NCBI GenBank assembly: GCA_019022495.1
Contig: JAFEKR010000027.1
Location: forward strand, 248,001-312,000
Length of the DNA: 64,000 nt
From: Epichloe hybrida
Taxonomy: Eukaryota > Ascomycota > Sordariomycetes > Hypocreales > Clavicipitaceae
Direction: 5' to 3'
Shown here: positions 33,414 to 46,690 of the stretch, in pieces
How positions within the stretch are numbered: the stretch's first letter is position 1
How the letters are laid out: each line of letters begins with the position of its first letter
Notes under the pieces: generated by a model
The model's input: the letters and a program-made list of their open reading frames with translations, nothing else
Database searches by the model: none
What the model was told of the DNA's origin: nothing
Position numbers and translations under genes: made by a program

Positions 33414-36400
33414 CTAGAACTTCTCTCTTTTAATATAATTATTAATGCGCAATATTAATCACAGAAATAAAAAAGAAAGATAAATTAAGAATATAATTAA
33501 TAGGGGATATAAAGAAAAGAACTTATAGCCTACCTAGGCGTATAGTTACTAATAAAAGGGAAATAATAATCTTACTTAGCCTATAAGCCTATATAAGGAT
33601 AAGTAAGTCCTTCTAAATCCCTTCTTTCCTTAAAATAACACATATACCACACTATAGCGTATATATAATATCTTCCTTCTCCTTAGCAATACCTTTATTC
33701 TCCTACACACTACTATTAATTTCTATGGTTTACTAGGAGGGCCTAGTAGGCTAGTGTAGTTATAGCTACTAGGGATATTAACTATAGGGGCGTAAATCCC
33801 CTATGTATTACTATCTTATCCCTATGGCTACCCTCCTAGAGAATTACCTTTTTCTCTTACCATATATATATTACATATAGGTAACCTATCCCTCTATCTA
33901 GATAGTTATCCAGTTAGTTAAGATAAAGCTCTTAAGGACCTTATTAAGTAATGCCTTTATAAAGGCATTAGCTAGGTTATCCTCTCCGTTAATCTATTAG
34001 ATCTTGTAGAGTTCTTAGCGTTTATATAACTATTAAAGGGCTATAATATTAATTATTAGGCATTTCTCCTTTATTATACTAAGCTTAATAAGGCACTTAT
34101 ATAATAAGTATAAATCTATATATATAATAACTAGGATCTTTAGGAGCTTTAGTTAGTTAGTAACTAAGTTTAGGGTGGTTGTAATTATATAAGCTATATT
34201 AATACTAGCTACTATGCTATAGACTTCTAAGGTAAGCACGCTTTATATAACTCTCTTACTTTTTATTAAGCTAAAGTGTATAATATTACCTTTAATTATA
34301 AACTTACTATTAGTGTAGTCTTTGTTTACTAGGATAAGTATATATCCTAGTTGTAAGGATAGGTCCTAGTTGTTAGTAAAGGATCTATCTATAAAGGCAA
34401 AGAGCTTCGCCTTTTTAAGGTTAATTAGGATAAACATCAGACCTCTCTCTAGGTAATCTATCTACTACTTTAGGTGGTAATTAAGGGCTTTTATATCCTC
34501 TAGGGTTAGCTCCTAGTGTTATGTAGCAATAGATAGGTTAAAGTAAGCCTCTAGTTGGTAGATTAAGGTAATGTAAGCGCCTTAGGCCCTTTACTTAATA
34601 TATTTACGCTTTAAGTTAGTTATTAGAACTAACTCTAACTTATTACTCTGCCCTTTCTACTAGATCTTAATAGTATTATTCTCTAGTGAGATAATGCTAC
34701 TATTAAACGTAAGAGATTAGTCCTAAGTTAGGAATTACTTTAGCTTTATATTAAAGCTTACTATAGTAAGCTAGGTCTTTTCCTTCTTAGAGAACTTCTT
34801 ATCTAAGAGGCTAATTATATTATTAGTCTATATTCTAACGTAGGTAAAGTTAGGGCTTTCCTTTGTAGTTATAAGTAGGTAGGGATTATATATAAAGGTT
34901 TCTATCTAGAGGTTCTCTCTATAATACTTATAATACGTAACCTACTAGTGTGTTCCTACCTCTGCGAGCCTATAGAGGGGTTTTATAACCCTTAAGATTA
35001 TACTAGGCGGGTAGAGATACCATATCTGAATTAGCAAGCGCGCTAGGATTAACCACTCTAGCAATGTACAAGCCTATACATAAGCCTGATAGATATCTCT
35101 TAGCTAGATAAGGAATTTCCTTAATCTTACTGACGGGGCTATCGCGAGGATAAGACGTTAGCTTACGCGTTAAATTGTTAGGGCCTGTTGTAAGAGACCT
35201 AGAAGGTGTGCTAGGAATCCCAATAGACCAAAAGATCCGCCAATGCTAGCCGTTGCTAACATTGCACCTTACAATTACTTAAGACCTGTACTATTGCTTG
35301 CGCACCCTTATGGGCTGCCCTGTGGCCTCGCGCCCCACAACGTACAGCGCCTCACACCTGTGTAAGAATGGCCTGTTTCCCTTCATCCTCACACCCTTAG
35401 ATCATAAGGCGTGACTTTTTGTAGGGTTCTGTTGTCTTGCCCTTAATCTTATTGATAATCCAGGAATTAAAGATTTAAATCCCACTATGTTTTTCCTTAT
35501 TAAACATAATGAATTTAAATATACCTTGCTTAATTAGAGTGTTAATCTTTGCTTTTGTTAATAGCTTAAATAGTTTGCCTAGGGTCTTAATGATTTCTTC
35601 CTTACGTAGCTTAATTATAAGAGCTAGGTTACTATGTTCTTTTACTAATAGGAATATATTAGTATCTTAAGGTATTACAAGAGGGTTCTTCTATAGCCTT
35701 CCGCGTTCTTGCTTTAGTAGTATTAGTGGCACCGTGTTCTTATTACAGGCCTCTTACCCTTTTTCTCCTTTCTCTTTACTAGGGTTTGCTATTTTCTTTA
35801 CACTAGGATTATTATAGTAAGGCTTAATAGATATTAACCTAAAGGTCTTTAGGCCTCTAGGTATATTAAGTATATAGCTTTCTCTAGTAATCACTAGTAG
35901 CTTATATAGACTTGCCTATCCCTTGCCTTCTTACTAGACCTTAACCTGTAATCTAAGTGGCAGGCTAAGGGTCTTTAAGGTATCTAGGCTATTACATTTA
36001 GTAAGGGCCTTATTAACCTTCTAGATAGTGTAAAGTCTCTTAATCTCTTTAGTAGCCTTCTATACTATAATTATATACTATATAATATTAGGTAATAGTA
36101 GGGACTTATTTGTTATATATAGGTAGGCTTTAAAGATAAGGAGGGTTAGGATAAGGCTATTAGGGCCTGTGGTGTTATTTAGGGCCTTAATTACTATTTA
36201 AAGGGTAATAAGTTCTAGCATTGTAAGGCATTCGTGTCTAATTATATTATAGGCTCTTTAGAGCGGCCTATAATACCTTTTAACCTTCCCTATACTATAG
36301 TGTACCTTAATAGGGACTTCCTTAATTAAAATTAACATTAAAGCTACGAATTATCTGAATTTATTACTATAGAAGTTTGTTCTAGTATCTATAATAATAA

Positions 36401-37480
36401 AGTCCGGGGGGCCTAGGTAAGCATTAATCTAGCACATTCGGAGGGCTTCCTAGGTTATTTTCGCAGAGATATTATTAAGGAATTTCATTACATTAAACGC
36501 TATGGCTATATCTATAGCGTGGAGTGTAAGGCAGTTGCTATCTAGGTAAAAGATATTTACTATTACTTTGTAATTAAAGCTATACTTATCCTTAAGGGTA
36601 AATTTAAAGCAATTAGGGCTATCTACGTGCATTTAGCATTAGTAGCAGATTCTTATTAGCTCCCTAATAGCTTTAATATTAATATTATGCCCTAATCTAT
36701 AGAGAACCTCATGTAAACATTAGATTAATAGATATCTAAAGCAGCGGTATAGTTACTATAGCTTGCCTTCTATAAGGTAGCTCTAAGTAACTACTTCTTC
36801 TTTCTATATAAGAAGCATCTAGGCGTAGCCCTATTTATGTATAATAGGGACTTTAATATTCCCTTACTATAGCGTGTTCTTAGAGATATTAAAGTTAATC
36901 TTTAGATAGTCTATATTATTAAGGGATAAGAGAAATAGAGTGTTTATAGGGATAACCTAAAAGAGAATATTTCTAAAGGGAGTAAGCACATTAGCCACTC
37001 TAAGCGTAATAATCAGGTCTCCCACGCCGAATCTAACTAATACCTTCTTCTCTATTAATTTATTAAGCTACAATATAGGCATCTAACATTACAAAGCAAG
37101 GAATTAAGGGTGCCCTGCTGTAGAGAACTTTGTAGCTCCTATATTAGGTATAATCCCTTAGAATATTGCATAGGAATAGTAATCTTCTAATATAAATATC
37201 ACTAGGGCTTTATTCACAAGTTCCTGCTAAAAGGGGTCTTCTTTACTTAGACTATAATAAGCTGCTTACCTTGTTAGGAATTAAACCATTCTTTTGCTAT
37301 TAATCTAGGTTCTATAAGTAAAGAAGCTCATAAGTACTAGCCTATCTATATTATCAAGGCCGTCATCAAATCCAATACTCTTCATGTACTAAGCGATTTT
37401 ATTATTAACAAGGGGTTAGGACTCGTGTTCTCCCTCATACTAAGTAAGGAATAAATAATATAAGTCATTAGTCAGATCCG
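33414..37480 (-). pseudogene. Copia B pol (integrase, RT, RNase H)
   Basis: On the minus strand, integrase at about 36,400-36,700 (FKFTLKDKY, then VIVNIFYLD, a fragment still open over 60 codons at 36450-36632). RT is at about 34,700-35,700 and RNase H at about 33,950-34,550. A catalytic-region Val-Asp reads Val-Asn. A solo LTR splits pol at 35189-35356. Confidence 0.82.
35189..35356. mobile_element. 168-bp solo LTR, essentially un-RIPed
   Basis: It begins TGTAAGAGACC and ends GCCTCACA, flanked by TSD CCTGT (35184-35188 and 35357-35361). The homologous position in copia A2 (about 24,095-24,105) has no insert and reads GGGCCT-ATGTAAGG, i.e. the empty site. CA and TG dinucleotides are preserved within it, while the surrounding copia is heavily mutated. 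Confidence 0.85.
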
Positions 37481-37594
37481 TAAGGTAGTGGTTCTTAAAG
37501 CGTTAATATACCTTCTTACAGTCCTCTTCAGGGTGCTTAGATAACCAGCATCCTTCCTTACCACATACGTAGCACTTCTTTATGCGGGGAGTAC
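37481..37594 (-). pseudogene. Copia B gag zinc knuckle segment
   Basis: The minus strand reads Lys-Lys-Cys-Tyr-Val-Cys-Gly-Lys-Glu-Gly-Cys-Trp followed by Lys-His-Pro-Glu-Glu, an intact-looking knuckle of this copia family. Chromovirus C is inserted immediately upstream in the gene. Confidence 0.8.
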
Positions 37595-37599
37595 CTCCT

Positions 37600-37801
37600 T
37601 GTGAGGCCCTACTCACAACACCAGCGCGCCAGCGCACCACTAGGCGGGCGCACCACGCCCTAGGGCTAGGTCCACGTGACACTAGTGAGTTACTACCTAT
37701 AAGTTAGTAACTTATATATATAACACACTTAGACCTAGTAAGCTTTAGTTAATATATAAATACCCCTATACCTCTTACCTAGCTATCCCTTTATTCTTAT
37801 A
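37600..37801 (+). repeat. Chromovirus C 5' LTR
   Basis: 202 bp, starts TGTGAGGCCC; the left half retains GC-rich sequence, the right half is AT-rich. Confidence 0.93.
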
Positions 37802-38950
37802 ATTCTAAAGCTTCTCTTACTAGCTACCTAAGAGTAATATAGGGGGGAGAATAACCTAATTTACTAGAACTATACTATATATTACTTAGAATTAGCTAGA
37901 TAATAGTAATACTATAGCTAGGAATATACTATATTTTATAACCTTATTTAAAGCTATACCCTTTATTATAGTAGTAGAAGAGGTAGTAATTAGGGAGCGA
38001 ATTACCTAGCTTAAGTAACTTAAGGAACTATAGGATTAAGAAAAGGAGCTTACTAACTTAATATAATCTTATAGAGAACTAGTAAAAAGGGGCTAAAAAA
38101 ATAGTTTATCCTTAAGCCTTAGTAGCTAAGAAGTTAAGGTCTAAAATATTATAAAACTCTAATACCTTATAAACTTATAAAAGCATAAGATATAGCTTAA
38201 TAACCTTAACTATACCTTTAAGGGGGTAAAGAAGAAGTATTACTAGGATAACTAAAAGATTCTCTTTACACTTAACTATATATATATAAACTATTAGGCT
38301 AGATAGGACTAATATATTAAAGAATAACTAGCTAATAGTTAGAATTATCCTAAGGATAACTAGGATAAGTTCTAAGACTAAACCCTTATACTACTTAAAG
38401 ACTCCGCAAGTCATAATGTATAAATAGCTATATAGCTAGAAAATATAAAGTAAAAGGAGGGCTAGAGTCCTATTAAGTTTAGTATTTACTTAGATTCGCT
38501 AGAGAAACACCTAGAACATGCTCTAGAAAAGACTTATGCTCTTATATTCTTTATGAAATTACTTCCTAACTTATAAGATTATATTAACTTACACATAGAT
38601 ATTACTAGTCTAACATAAGAAGATATTATATAACTCACCTAGTGATTCTAGGAGGTAATATTAAAGAATAAGCAAAAGCTAAATAATTTAGAAAAGAAGG
38701 GGCTATATAAGGTAGCTTAACACTAAAGATGTAATTCCTTATAAGGGTATTAGCTAAATAAGGACTAAAGAGATAAGGATAAGGATAAGGAAAAGACCCT
38801 AGCTACCTATCTAAATAATAATAGACTATAAGGAAAAAGATAGTGCTTTAATTATAGTAGCATAAAGTATGTTATTTATAATTATAATAAGCTAAGGAAA
38901 GACTAGTAAGAGGGCTAGGAAAACTCCTAGAGGTAAAAGTAAAAGCCCTT
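37802..38950 (+). pseudogene. Chromovirus C leader and gag
   Basis: A degraded charged gag frame with zinc-knuckle relic near 38,845 (Cys-Phe-Asn-Tyr-Ser-Ser, former Cys/His lost). Confidence 0.65.
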
Positions 38951-41900
38951 ACCTTTGCCTTAGACACTAGGGTACTAGTAGGACACTAATTCCACACACT
39001 AGTTACTATCTATAGGCATAAAGATATTAAAACAGCAGCGAATCTTAATAGTTACGCTAAGATTAATATTATAAGCGCTTAATTCATATAGACTTATAAG
39101 CTTAATTAGGCTAAGGCTATAATACTTATCTTAAAGGTAGTAGAGGCTCTAATAGTCCTCTAATATAGTGTCTATAAGGTGCTTATTTTAATTAAAGATT
39201 TATAGGGTAAAGAGAAAGACCTTAAGTTACTATATATAGCTATTAATAGGGACCTAAGAGCAAAGGGAAGCCTTATATTAATTAGAATATATATACTTAC
39301 AGAAGAACATATATATCTTTACTTATACTTATAAGAATAGTGGTTTAAAAAGAGAAAGGTAGCCTTTTTACTACTAACTCCTTATAAGTTTATGAAGGTA
39401 ACGCGTAATAAGATAATTATATATGCTATTATAAGCGTAATAGAAGATAAGTTTATCTCTCTTAAAGATAAAGAGGAGGCGAAAGTATATAGAACTATTA
39501 AAGATATCCTAGAGGAACTACATAAATTTAAAGATATGTTTATATTAGATAAGGTAGGGAGCCTCCTATTAAAGAAGTTAACTAACCACGTGATTAATCT
39601 TATACTAGGAGCTATACCCCTGTATAGACTAATCTATTCTCTCTCCTAAAGTAAACTTAGGGAGCTCTAGGAATATATTAATAATAACCTAAAGAAAGGC
39701 TAGATAAGACCCTTAAAGAGCCTAGTAGGCATGCCTATCCTATTTGTGCTAAAGAAGGATAAAACGCTATAGCTATGTATTAACTATTAAGGACTTAATA
39801 AGGTAACGTAAAAGAATTACTACGCTCTCCCCCTGATTTTGGAGATCCTTAATTAATACTAAGGGGCCTGTTTCTTTTCTAAGATTAATATTAAGGACAC
39901 ATACTACTAAATTTATATTAAAGAAGGTAATAAATAGAAGATAGCTTTTTATATATATTACAGGCACTATAAGTACCTTATGATGCCTTTTAGGTTAATA
40001 AATACCTTAGCTACTTTCTAGAGTTATATCTATAAAGCGCTATATAGGCTAGTTAATACTATTTATATGGTATATCTAGATAATATCTTAATCTTCTCTA
40101 AGATAAAGGAGGAGCACACTAAACATATTAAGTAAGTTCTTAAATGTATAAGGTTAGTAGAGTTATATATAAAACCCTCTAAGTGCTTTTTTTATAAGGA
40201 ATTAGTAGAATTCCTAGGGTTTATTCTCTTTATTAATAGGATATTAATAGATACTTGCTAGGTTAATATAATTAGAGAATAGAAGGAGCTAATAAGTTTT
40301 AAGGATATATAGTTATTCCTTAGGTTTTATAACTTCTACTAATAGTTTATCTATAAATACTTTGGAATTATAGTATCTCTTTATATGTTAATAAAGGGTA
40401 GTTAAAATAGCATCTAAACTAGGAGGTTTATATTTAGAGAAAAGAAGTGGTTAGTATTTAACTAGCTAAAAGATACCTTTTAGTAAGCGCCTTTACTCTA
40501 ATACTATAACCTAAGTTAGGTAGTGTGTATTAAGATAGATGCCTTGATTTTCGTAATAGTAGGAATCCTATCTTAGTAAGACAATAAGGGCCATTAGCAT
40601 CTAGTAGCCTTTTAGTTAAGAAAGTTTATAGACACTAAATATAACTATAGCATAGCTAATTAAGAGCTACTTACTATAGTAAAGTTATTTAAACACTAGT
40701 AATATTATATTAAAGGCGTGAAGATACTTATAGAGGTCCTATTAGACTATTATAACCTATAGACCTTTATAAGGTAGTAGAAGCTAAATAGAAGATAAGC
40801 ATAATAGTGTATGTTCCTCTACCCTTTTTATTTTATAATTAAGTATAGACTAGGGAAAAGCAACCCTATAGATACACTATTAAGAAAGTCTAATTATAAG
40901 GGTAAACCTATATTAAATAGGGCACTCCTACTAGAGCTTTAAAGGAAGATAGTAAATATCTTTATAGTAAAAGAAGAAGTACTAATATATTAAAGAAGTT
41001 ATAGCGTAACGCTAGTCTTAGAACCTACTAAGGCAAGAGTGGCCTAGGTAGAAGGCTAGTTAGCTACTATAGATCTAGTAATAAGTTAGCTAAATAAGGG
41101 TAATTTTAAGGAGAAGGTAGCGTGTGTTTAAGACGTTAGTATAGCATAAGTAATTTAGGGGGCTATTATATTACTAAATCCCTACTAATCCGTGGCAAAT
41201 AAACTATTAGCGTAACTACTATAGAAGGTATAGGACTAAGATCTAGATCTATAAAAGCGCGGAGGTAAAGTTAACTCCTAAGTAAAAGGGAGGGGAAAAG
41301 CTAGTCTATAGTTATATAATATAAGGGGCCTCCTAATATATAAAGACTAGGTAGTTATTTCGCGGGAGCCTATCTTATAATAGGAGCTTTTATAGCTACA
41401 CTATAATAATCTATTAGTAAGTTACTTTAGGACTAAATACACTCTAGAGCTACTAAAATATTACTATTAGTAGCTAGTAATAAGTAAAGCTATTTTAGAC
41501 TATATATCTAGCTATAAAGTATACTAATATATTATAGTAAGATAGCACTGCCCCTATAGAAGCCTTAAATCACTGCTAATACTAAGGCGACTGTAGGCAG
41601 AGATCTTAATAGACTTTATTATAGGTTTGCTACTAGTGTAGCTAGGCAAGCAAGAAACTAATATAATCCTAGTGATTATAGACTGATATATTAAGTACTC
41701 TGTTTTCCTTCCTGTAAAGACTATAATTAACATAGCTAAATTAGTAAAGTTATTTTATAAGGAGATTAAGCTATAATTTAGAGCACTAGAGGGCATTATG
41801 TCTAATAGAGGGTTAGTATTTATAAGCTAATTCTAGTTAGAGGTATGTTACTAGTTATATATAAAGTAAAGGCTTTTGATAGTGTTTTACCCCTAAACTA

Positions 41901-42640
41901 ATAAGTAAATAGAGAGAATAAATTAGGTGCTTAAGTATTACTTATAATATTTTATTAAAGAGAACTAATAACTATAGCTAAAGCTACTCCTAATAGCCTA
42001 ATTTACGTGTAATAATACTATTAATAAGATAATAGGCTACTCCCCTAATTACACTCTTATAGGCTATTTACCTAAGTTTTGCCTTACTCTTAAGGGTAAG
42101 AGTATAGAGGGGGAGGTCCTAGAGGCTTATATATGTGTTAAAAAGCTATATAAGGTTAGGGAGAAACTAGTATATAACTAGGTAAGGGCTACTAAAGCGT
42201 AGGTAAAGTACTATAACTAGAGATATTAGCTAATAACCTTAAAAAGAGAAGACTTAGTACTACTATTAGCGAAGAATATTAGGCTTAAGGACGTGAAATG
42301 GAAGCTAAACCTAAGATTTATTAGGCTGTTTTAAATACTTAACGCTATAGGTAAATAAGCATACTAACTAGCGCTACCTGATAAGTATAGCTAATTATAT
42401 AATGTATTTTACGTTAGCCTATTAGAGCTATAGAATTGCTAGGAAGACGCCCTAGATAAGGATATACTAATACTAGACCTTAAAGATAATAATAATAAGT
42501 TTAAAGTTAAAGAAGTTAGGGATTATAGGAAGATATATAAAGGTAATAAATACCTAGTAAAATAGAAGGGCTAGCTAAGCAAATATAATTAATAGGTAGC
42601 GTTAGAAGACATAGAAGGCACTTAACGCGTAATTTAAGCT
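38951..42640 (+). pseudogene. Chromovirus C pol (protease, RT, RNase H, integrase, chromodomain)
   Basis: A clean piece of frame remains open at 39392-39649 just before RT. RT is at about 39,650-40,330, with the YxDD box at 40073-40084 reading Tyr-Leu-Asp-Asn. RNase H is at about 40,500-40,900. The integrase core is at about 41,590-42,050 (LIDFIIG, IIDQYIK-like blocks), then a C-terminal part with LxDKYSxLYNVFYVS. A chromodomain lies at about 42,520-42,600 (Tyr-Leu-Val-Lys-stop-Lys-Gly). Confidence 0.88.
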
Positions 42641-43997
42641 TTCTATTAAAGTAAAATAAGTAGAAAGTATAGTAAGATATAATTAAGTTATAAGTAATAA
42701 GGGATAAGTAATTATAAAAAAGGCCTAGCCTTGTTAGCTACTATTATACTTTAATTAAAACCCTTATTAGACTATTTACTAAATAATAAAAGAAAAGATA
42801 CCTATAAGGAGGGGAGTCTTACAGGAAACCCTTCTATAGTTACCCTCTTATATATTAAAACGACGCTATTATAAAGGAGGTACTTAGTGCCCTTGCTCTT
42901 ATCCTCCTAAACCGCCACCTCTATTACCTAGAAAAACTAGTGCTTTACTACCCCCTAGGGTATAAATCCTAGATTATAATATTATAGCTATAAAGTTATT
43001 TTTTGCTTCTAGGAATTATAATATATAGTATAGTTTAGCTATAAAAGTTAGTAAATAGGTAGTAAAGAAGGAGTAATAACTTATAATCCCTAGGGCAGGG
43101 GTAGGATATATAGTAACTAAAAGTTACTAGTATGAAATAATATACTAATTATATGTAGCTAAAGCGGCCTACCTAGGGAGTAAGCAAAGGTCTAGAGAAT
43201 ACATAATAAAACATACCTAATAGACCTTAGTAGCCCTAGTTAAACTAAAGGAAATATAATAAGCTATATTAGCGTGATTAAACCCTAAAATAAGGTTTAG
43301 ATAATAGGTGCTAAAATAGCGGTAAGTTACCTTAGAAAACATATGATTATTAGGGTTATTAAGGTCCTAATTGCTTAGGGCATCTATTAAAGTTTTTACC
43401 TAATTAAGGGCAGTAAGAAAATCTAGAAAATCCCCTTATATAGTTAGTATTACCTAGAGAGATATAGGTAATTAGGGACTAAAAGAGTAAAGAATATAAT
43501 ATACTTACTATCTTGTAAGTATTACTGCGTTTAATATACTAGATATAATGCTTTAAATATTTCCCTTTAATAATAGTAGTTAGCGCGCTAGGGAATTAAT
43601 AGTTAATCTAAGGGATATTAGGCTTAGTAGGAGAATTCTTCTTAAAGTCCACGTAACCTATATGCAGATAATGTATATAGGAATATCCTCTTAAATAGAT
43701 GTTAGGGACGGCTATAATAATAACACTCTTAATGCTTTCCTTATCTAATTCTATTCTAATAATAAGGTAAGTAGTAAAGGTAAAGTTATAGTAACTAATA
43801 ATATAATAGTATCTAGGGAAAAGTTTGCTATAAATAAGAAAGGGAAAAGTTAGTAATATAATAGGGAGTCATAGGTAAATTTATACTTAAACACTAATAT
43901 TATTTATTATTGTTTTAGTATAGCTATCACTTAGCAAATAGCTATATAGTACTTACTAAAAGCTGTTTAGGAGCCTAGCTAAAAGTGGGGGGGTAAT
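42641..43997 (+). other. Chromovirus C 3' non-coding region
   Basis: About 1.35 kb between the chromodomain and the 3' LTR. No domain recognised on either strand; it ends in the purine tract at about 43,981-43,993. Confidence 0.55.
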
Positions 43998-44199
43998 TAT
44001 AAGGCCTTACTTATAACACTAGCGCGCTAGCGCACTACTAGGCGGGCGTACTATGCCCTAGGGCTAGGTTTACATAACACTAGTAAGTCACTACCTATAA
44101 GTTAGCGACTTACACGCATAATACACTTAGACCTAGCAAGCTTCAGTCAATATACGAACGCCCCCATACCTCTTGCCTAGCTATCCCTTTGTTCTCACA
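43998..44199 (+). repeat. Chromovirus C 3' LTR
   Basis: 202 bp. It is RIP-mutated in the left part (TGTGAGG to TATAAGG), and the right part (CACACGCATAATACAC...CTCACA) is better preserved than in the 5' LTR. Confidence 0.93.
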
Positions 44200-44204
44200 C
44201 TCCT

Positions 44205-46379
44205 CTTCCTTATGGTTTCAAGGGGTATCAGGTCTCTTTTCTAGTCCTGTTATATCTTTAGTCAGTCCAGAATTACTCTAGGGTTATAGCTTTGGTTAGG
44301 AACTATTAATAGTTCTTCTTCTCTTCCTTAATAAGACAAAGGGTCATTCTAATCCATTCACAGAACTCTTATAGTCTGTCTAGCGAATCTATAATCACTC
44401 CTCTGCACTCTAGAATACTATAATAGGCTCTAATAAGTTAATTCTAAAGTGCCCTTTTAGTTTAGCCTACTTTAGGCACTACTTATTATAAGATAGCTAG
44501 TCTTTCTATAAGTTTATTAAAGCATTTAATCATTAACTTACTTAGGTTATTATTTACTATTTCTTATAAGGAAGTGTTATTTTACTCTAGCAGATATCTT
44601 TACTATATATCCTTAGTTTTAAATTGTTCTCTTATATAGCTAATAAGCATAGGGAGATCTTATAGTTATCTAGGTTTAGAGAGGTAGTTTACATAGTATT
44701 ATAGTGCTTTGCCTTTAAGTATAACCTTAAAAGCATAACTAGCTTATTTAAGCTAGATATTAAGTAACTTACACTTTCTATAGAATATTTAAAGCTTTAA
44801 TTTAAGGATATTATAGTTATTAGCGCTATAAAGTTATTCTTTAGGGTATACCTTAGATAGGTTAATAATCTGCTTTAGCAAAGGTCTCTAGGTTTATAGG
44901 GGTCCTCTAGGTATTTCCCTTTATATTTATAGAAGGGGTAGTAAGGTCTTTAGGAAGTAAGAGGGCGGCTTTATAAGCAGCACCCTTAGGGCTTATTATT
45001 CCCTCTAATCCTCCTCTTCCTTATATTAGGGAGGAGGAATTATAGCTCTTTAAGCTATACTAATAGGTACACTACTAGCCCTAGATAGCATAGGTTACCT
45101 CTGTTAGTAACTCTCTTACTTAGGGGCATTATTAGCAGTGTTACTAGGGTAATACTACTGACTTGCCTCTAGTGAAGGTATAAGCAAGGGAGTCACCTAT
45201 AAATGCTTGTAAATAGCATCCTTAGGTAGTCTTAACTCTAGGTTAATTAACCTTCCTAAGGGAGATTAGCTAGGTCTTCCTAGAGGGGATTAACTTAGTC
45301 TTCCTAAGGAAGTCTAGCTTATTAATCCTTTTAATAGTAATTATACTAATAAACAGGGTAATAGGGTAGGTTACCTAGTTCTAACATTACTATTATCTAG
45401 TAAATCACAGAAGAACTCTTTATTCTATAGGTTCTTTTAGAAGCTTATATACTTCTTCCTAGCCTCTTTAATTTCTTTAAGAGTTTAAAATTTAAATTCT
45501 TCTTAGTTTACTACTTCTTTAAGGTTATTTACTATCTTAGTGCCTCTTCTAATAGTTATATACACTCTATTATAAAGAAGATAGTCTTAAAGTCTATTCT
45601 ATGAAAGGTCTCTTCCTTCTGCGAACTTATCCCTTAACTATTTATAAAAGTTATTACTAAATTCAGAGAATAGTATTCTTCTAAATAACCCTTGCTCCTT
45701 ATATTATTTAGTCTTTATAAGGATATAAAGACTGATTTCCTTAGGTGTTATTATCTCTTTATATTTAGAACTTCCTATTTATTAAAGTAGTTCTTCTATA
45801 ATATATTATTAAAGCCTTATAGAGATATAGGGGTATAGGTTAGTGTAAACAGGGGTTTTTCCTTTATTAAGGTATTTATTATTATCTCCTGTTTTAATGC
45901 CTTCTATAGTATCATTATAGCTATTAGTCTTACTAGGAACTCTAAATTAACTAGAGGTTCTAGACAGTCTAGCTGTATCTAATATTATAATTAATTAAAG
46001 GAGGTAAATCTTATAATATAAGAAAAAAAATAGTAGAACTATAATTATATAACGTATTTTGGATGTAAAGGATTATAAGGCAAGGTGGTTAACTTTAAAT
46101 ATATAATAGAACGCATAATAAAGAAAGACAAGGGGATAGCTTAGCTACTAGCATTAAACCTTTCTTTATTATTTCAGAGTCTATATAGATATAGATATTA
46201 ATACTAAAGTAAGAAGAGAGCTATATTATACCTTTCCGTTAGCATAACTTATTATTAAACGTAGCCCTCCTATTTCATAGGGCAAGTTATCATTAGATAA
46301 GCTACCTTTTCTAATTAACCTTGCTAATCTATGGTGTTTAAAGACTGCGTGGTTATCTATGAAGGTAACCACTAATCAG
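44205..46379 (-). pseudogene. Copia B gag (N-terminal part) and leader
   Basis: Minus-strand gag continuing across chromovirus C, heavily stopped. Just inside the 5' LTR (46365-46379) the minus strand reads CTGATTAGTGGTTACC, the same primer-binding-like motif as in copias A2 and F. Confidence 0.7.
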
Positions 46380-46685
46380 TGTTAGATTCATAGGGTATTG
46401 AATTTAATATAATATAGTTATGAGCCTAAAGAATAGTATTGTTATTAATTATCTATTCTAGGCTGCATTATCTGTTATTATGATTAATTAAGTTGTTTGA
46501 AAAGAGAGGTAAAAGCTAGAAGTTATAATACATAAAGGGAAAAGGGGTTACGCATTTGTGTCCCCACATTTCCTAGCTAATTAACATGCTAGGTTATAGG
46601 TCACGTGCGGGGTCCGCGCGCGGCCCGAGCTTCTGCCGGGTAATTACGGCTGTGACGCGCGATTAATATCACCTTTGTTCCAACA
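46380..46685 (-). repeat. Copia B 5' LTR (right)
   Basis: 306 bp. The right 110 bp (CACGTGCGGGGTCCGCGCGCGG region) is GC-rich and nearly unmutated, while the left half is AT-rich. Confidence 0.93.
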
Positions 46686-46690
46686 TAGAC

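Larger units (their letters stand above)
37600..44199 (+). mobile_element. Ty3/gypsy chromovirus C (complete, nested in copia B)
   Basis: LTRs of 202 bp at 37600-37801 and 43998-44199, TSD CTCCT at 37595-37599 and 44200-44204. 6.6 kb with gag, protease, RT, RNase H, integrase and chromodomain in order, plus strand. A purine tract (AAAAGTGGGGGGG) precedes the 3' LTR. RIP-mutated. Confidence 0.94.
33108..46685 (-). mobile_element. Ty1/copia retrotransposon B (with chromovirus C and a solo LTR inside)
   Basis: LTRs of 306 bp at 33108-33413 and 46380-46685, TSD TAGAC at 33103-33107 and 46686-46690. Minus strand. It is interrupted by chromovirus C (37600-44199) inside gag and by a 168-bp solo LTR (35189-35356) in pol. 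It is related to copia A2 in its internal sequence but has different LTRs. Confidence 0.93.
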
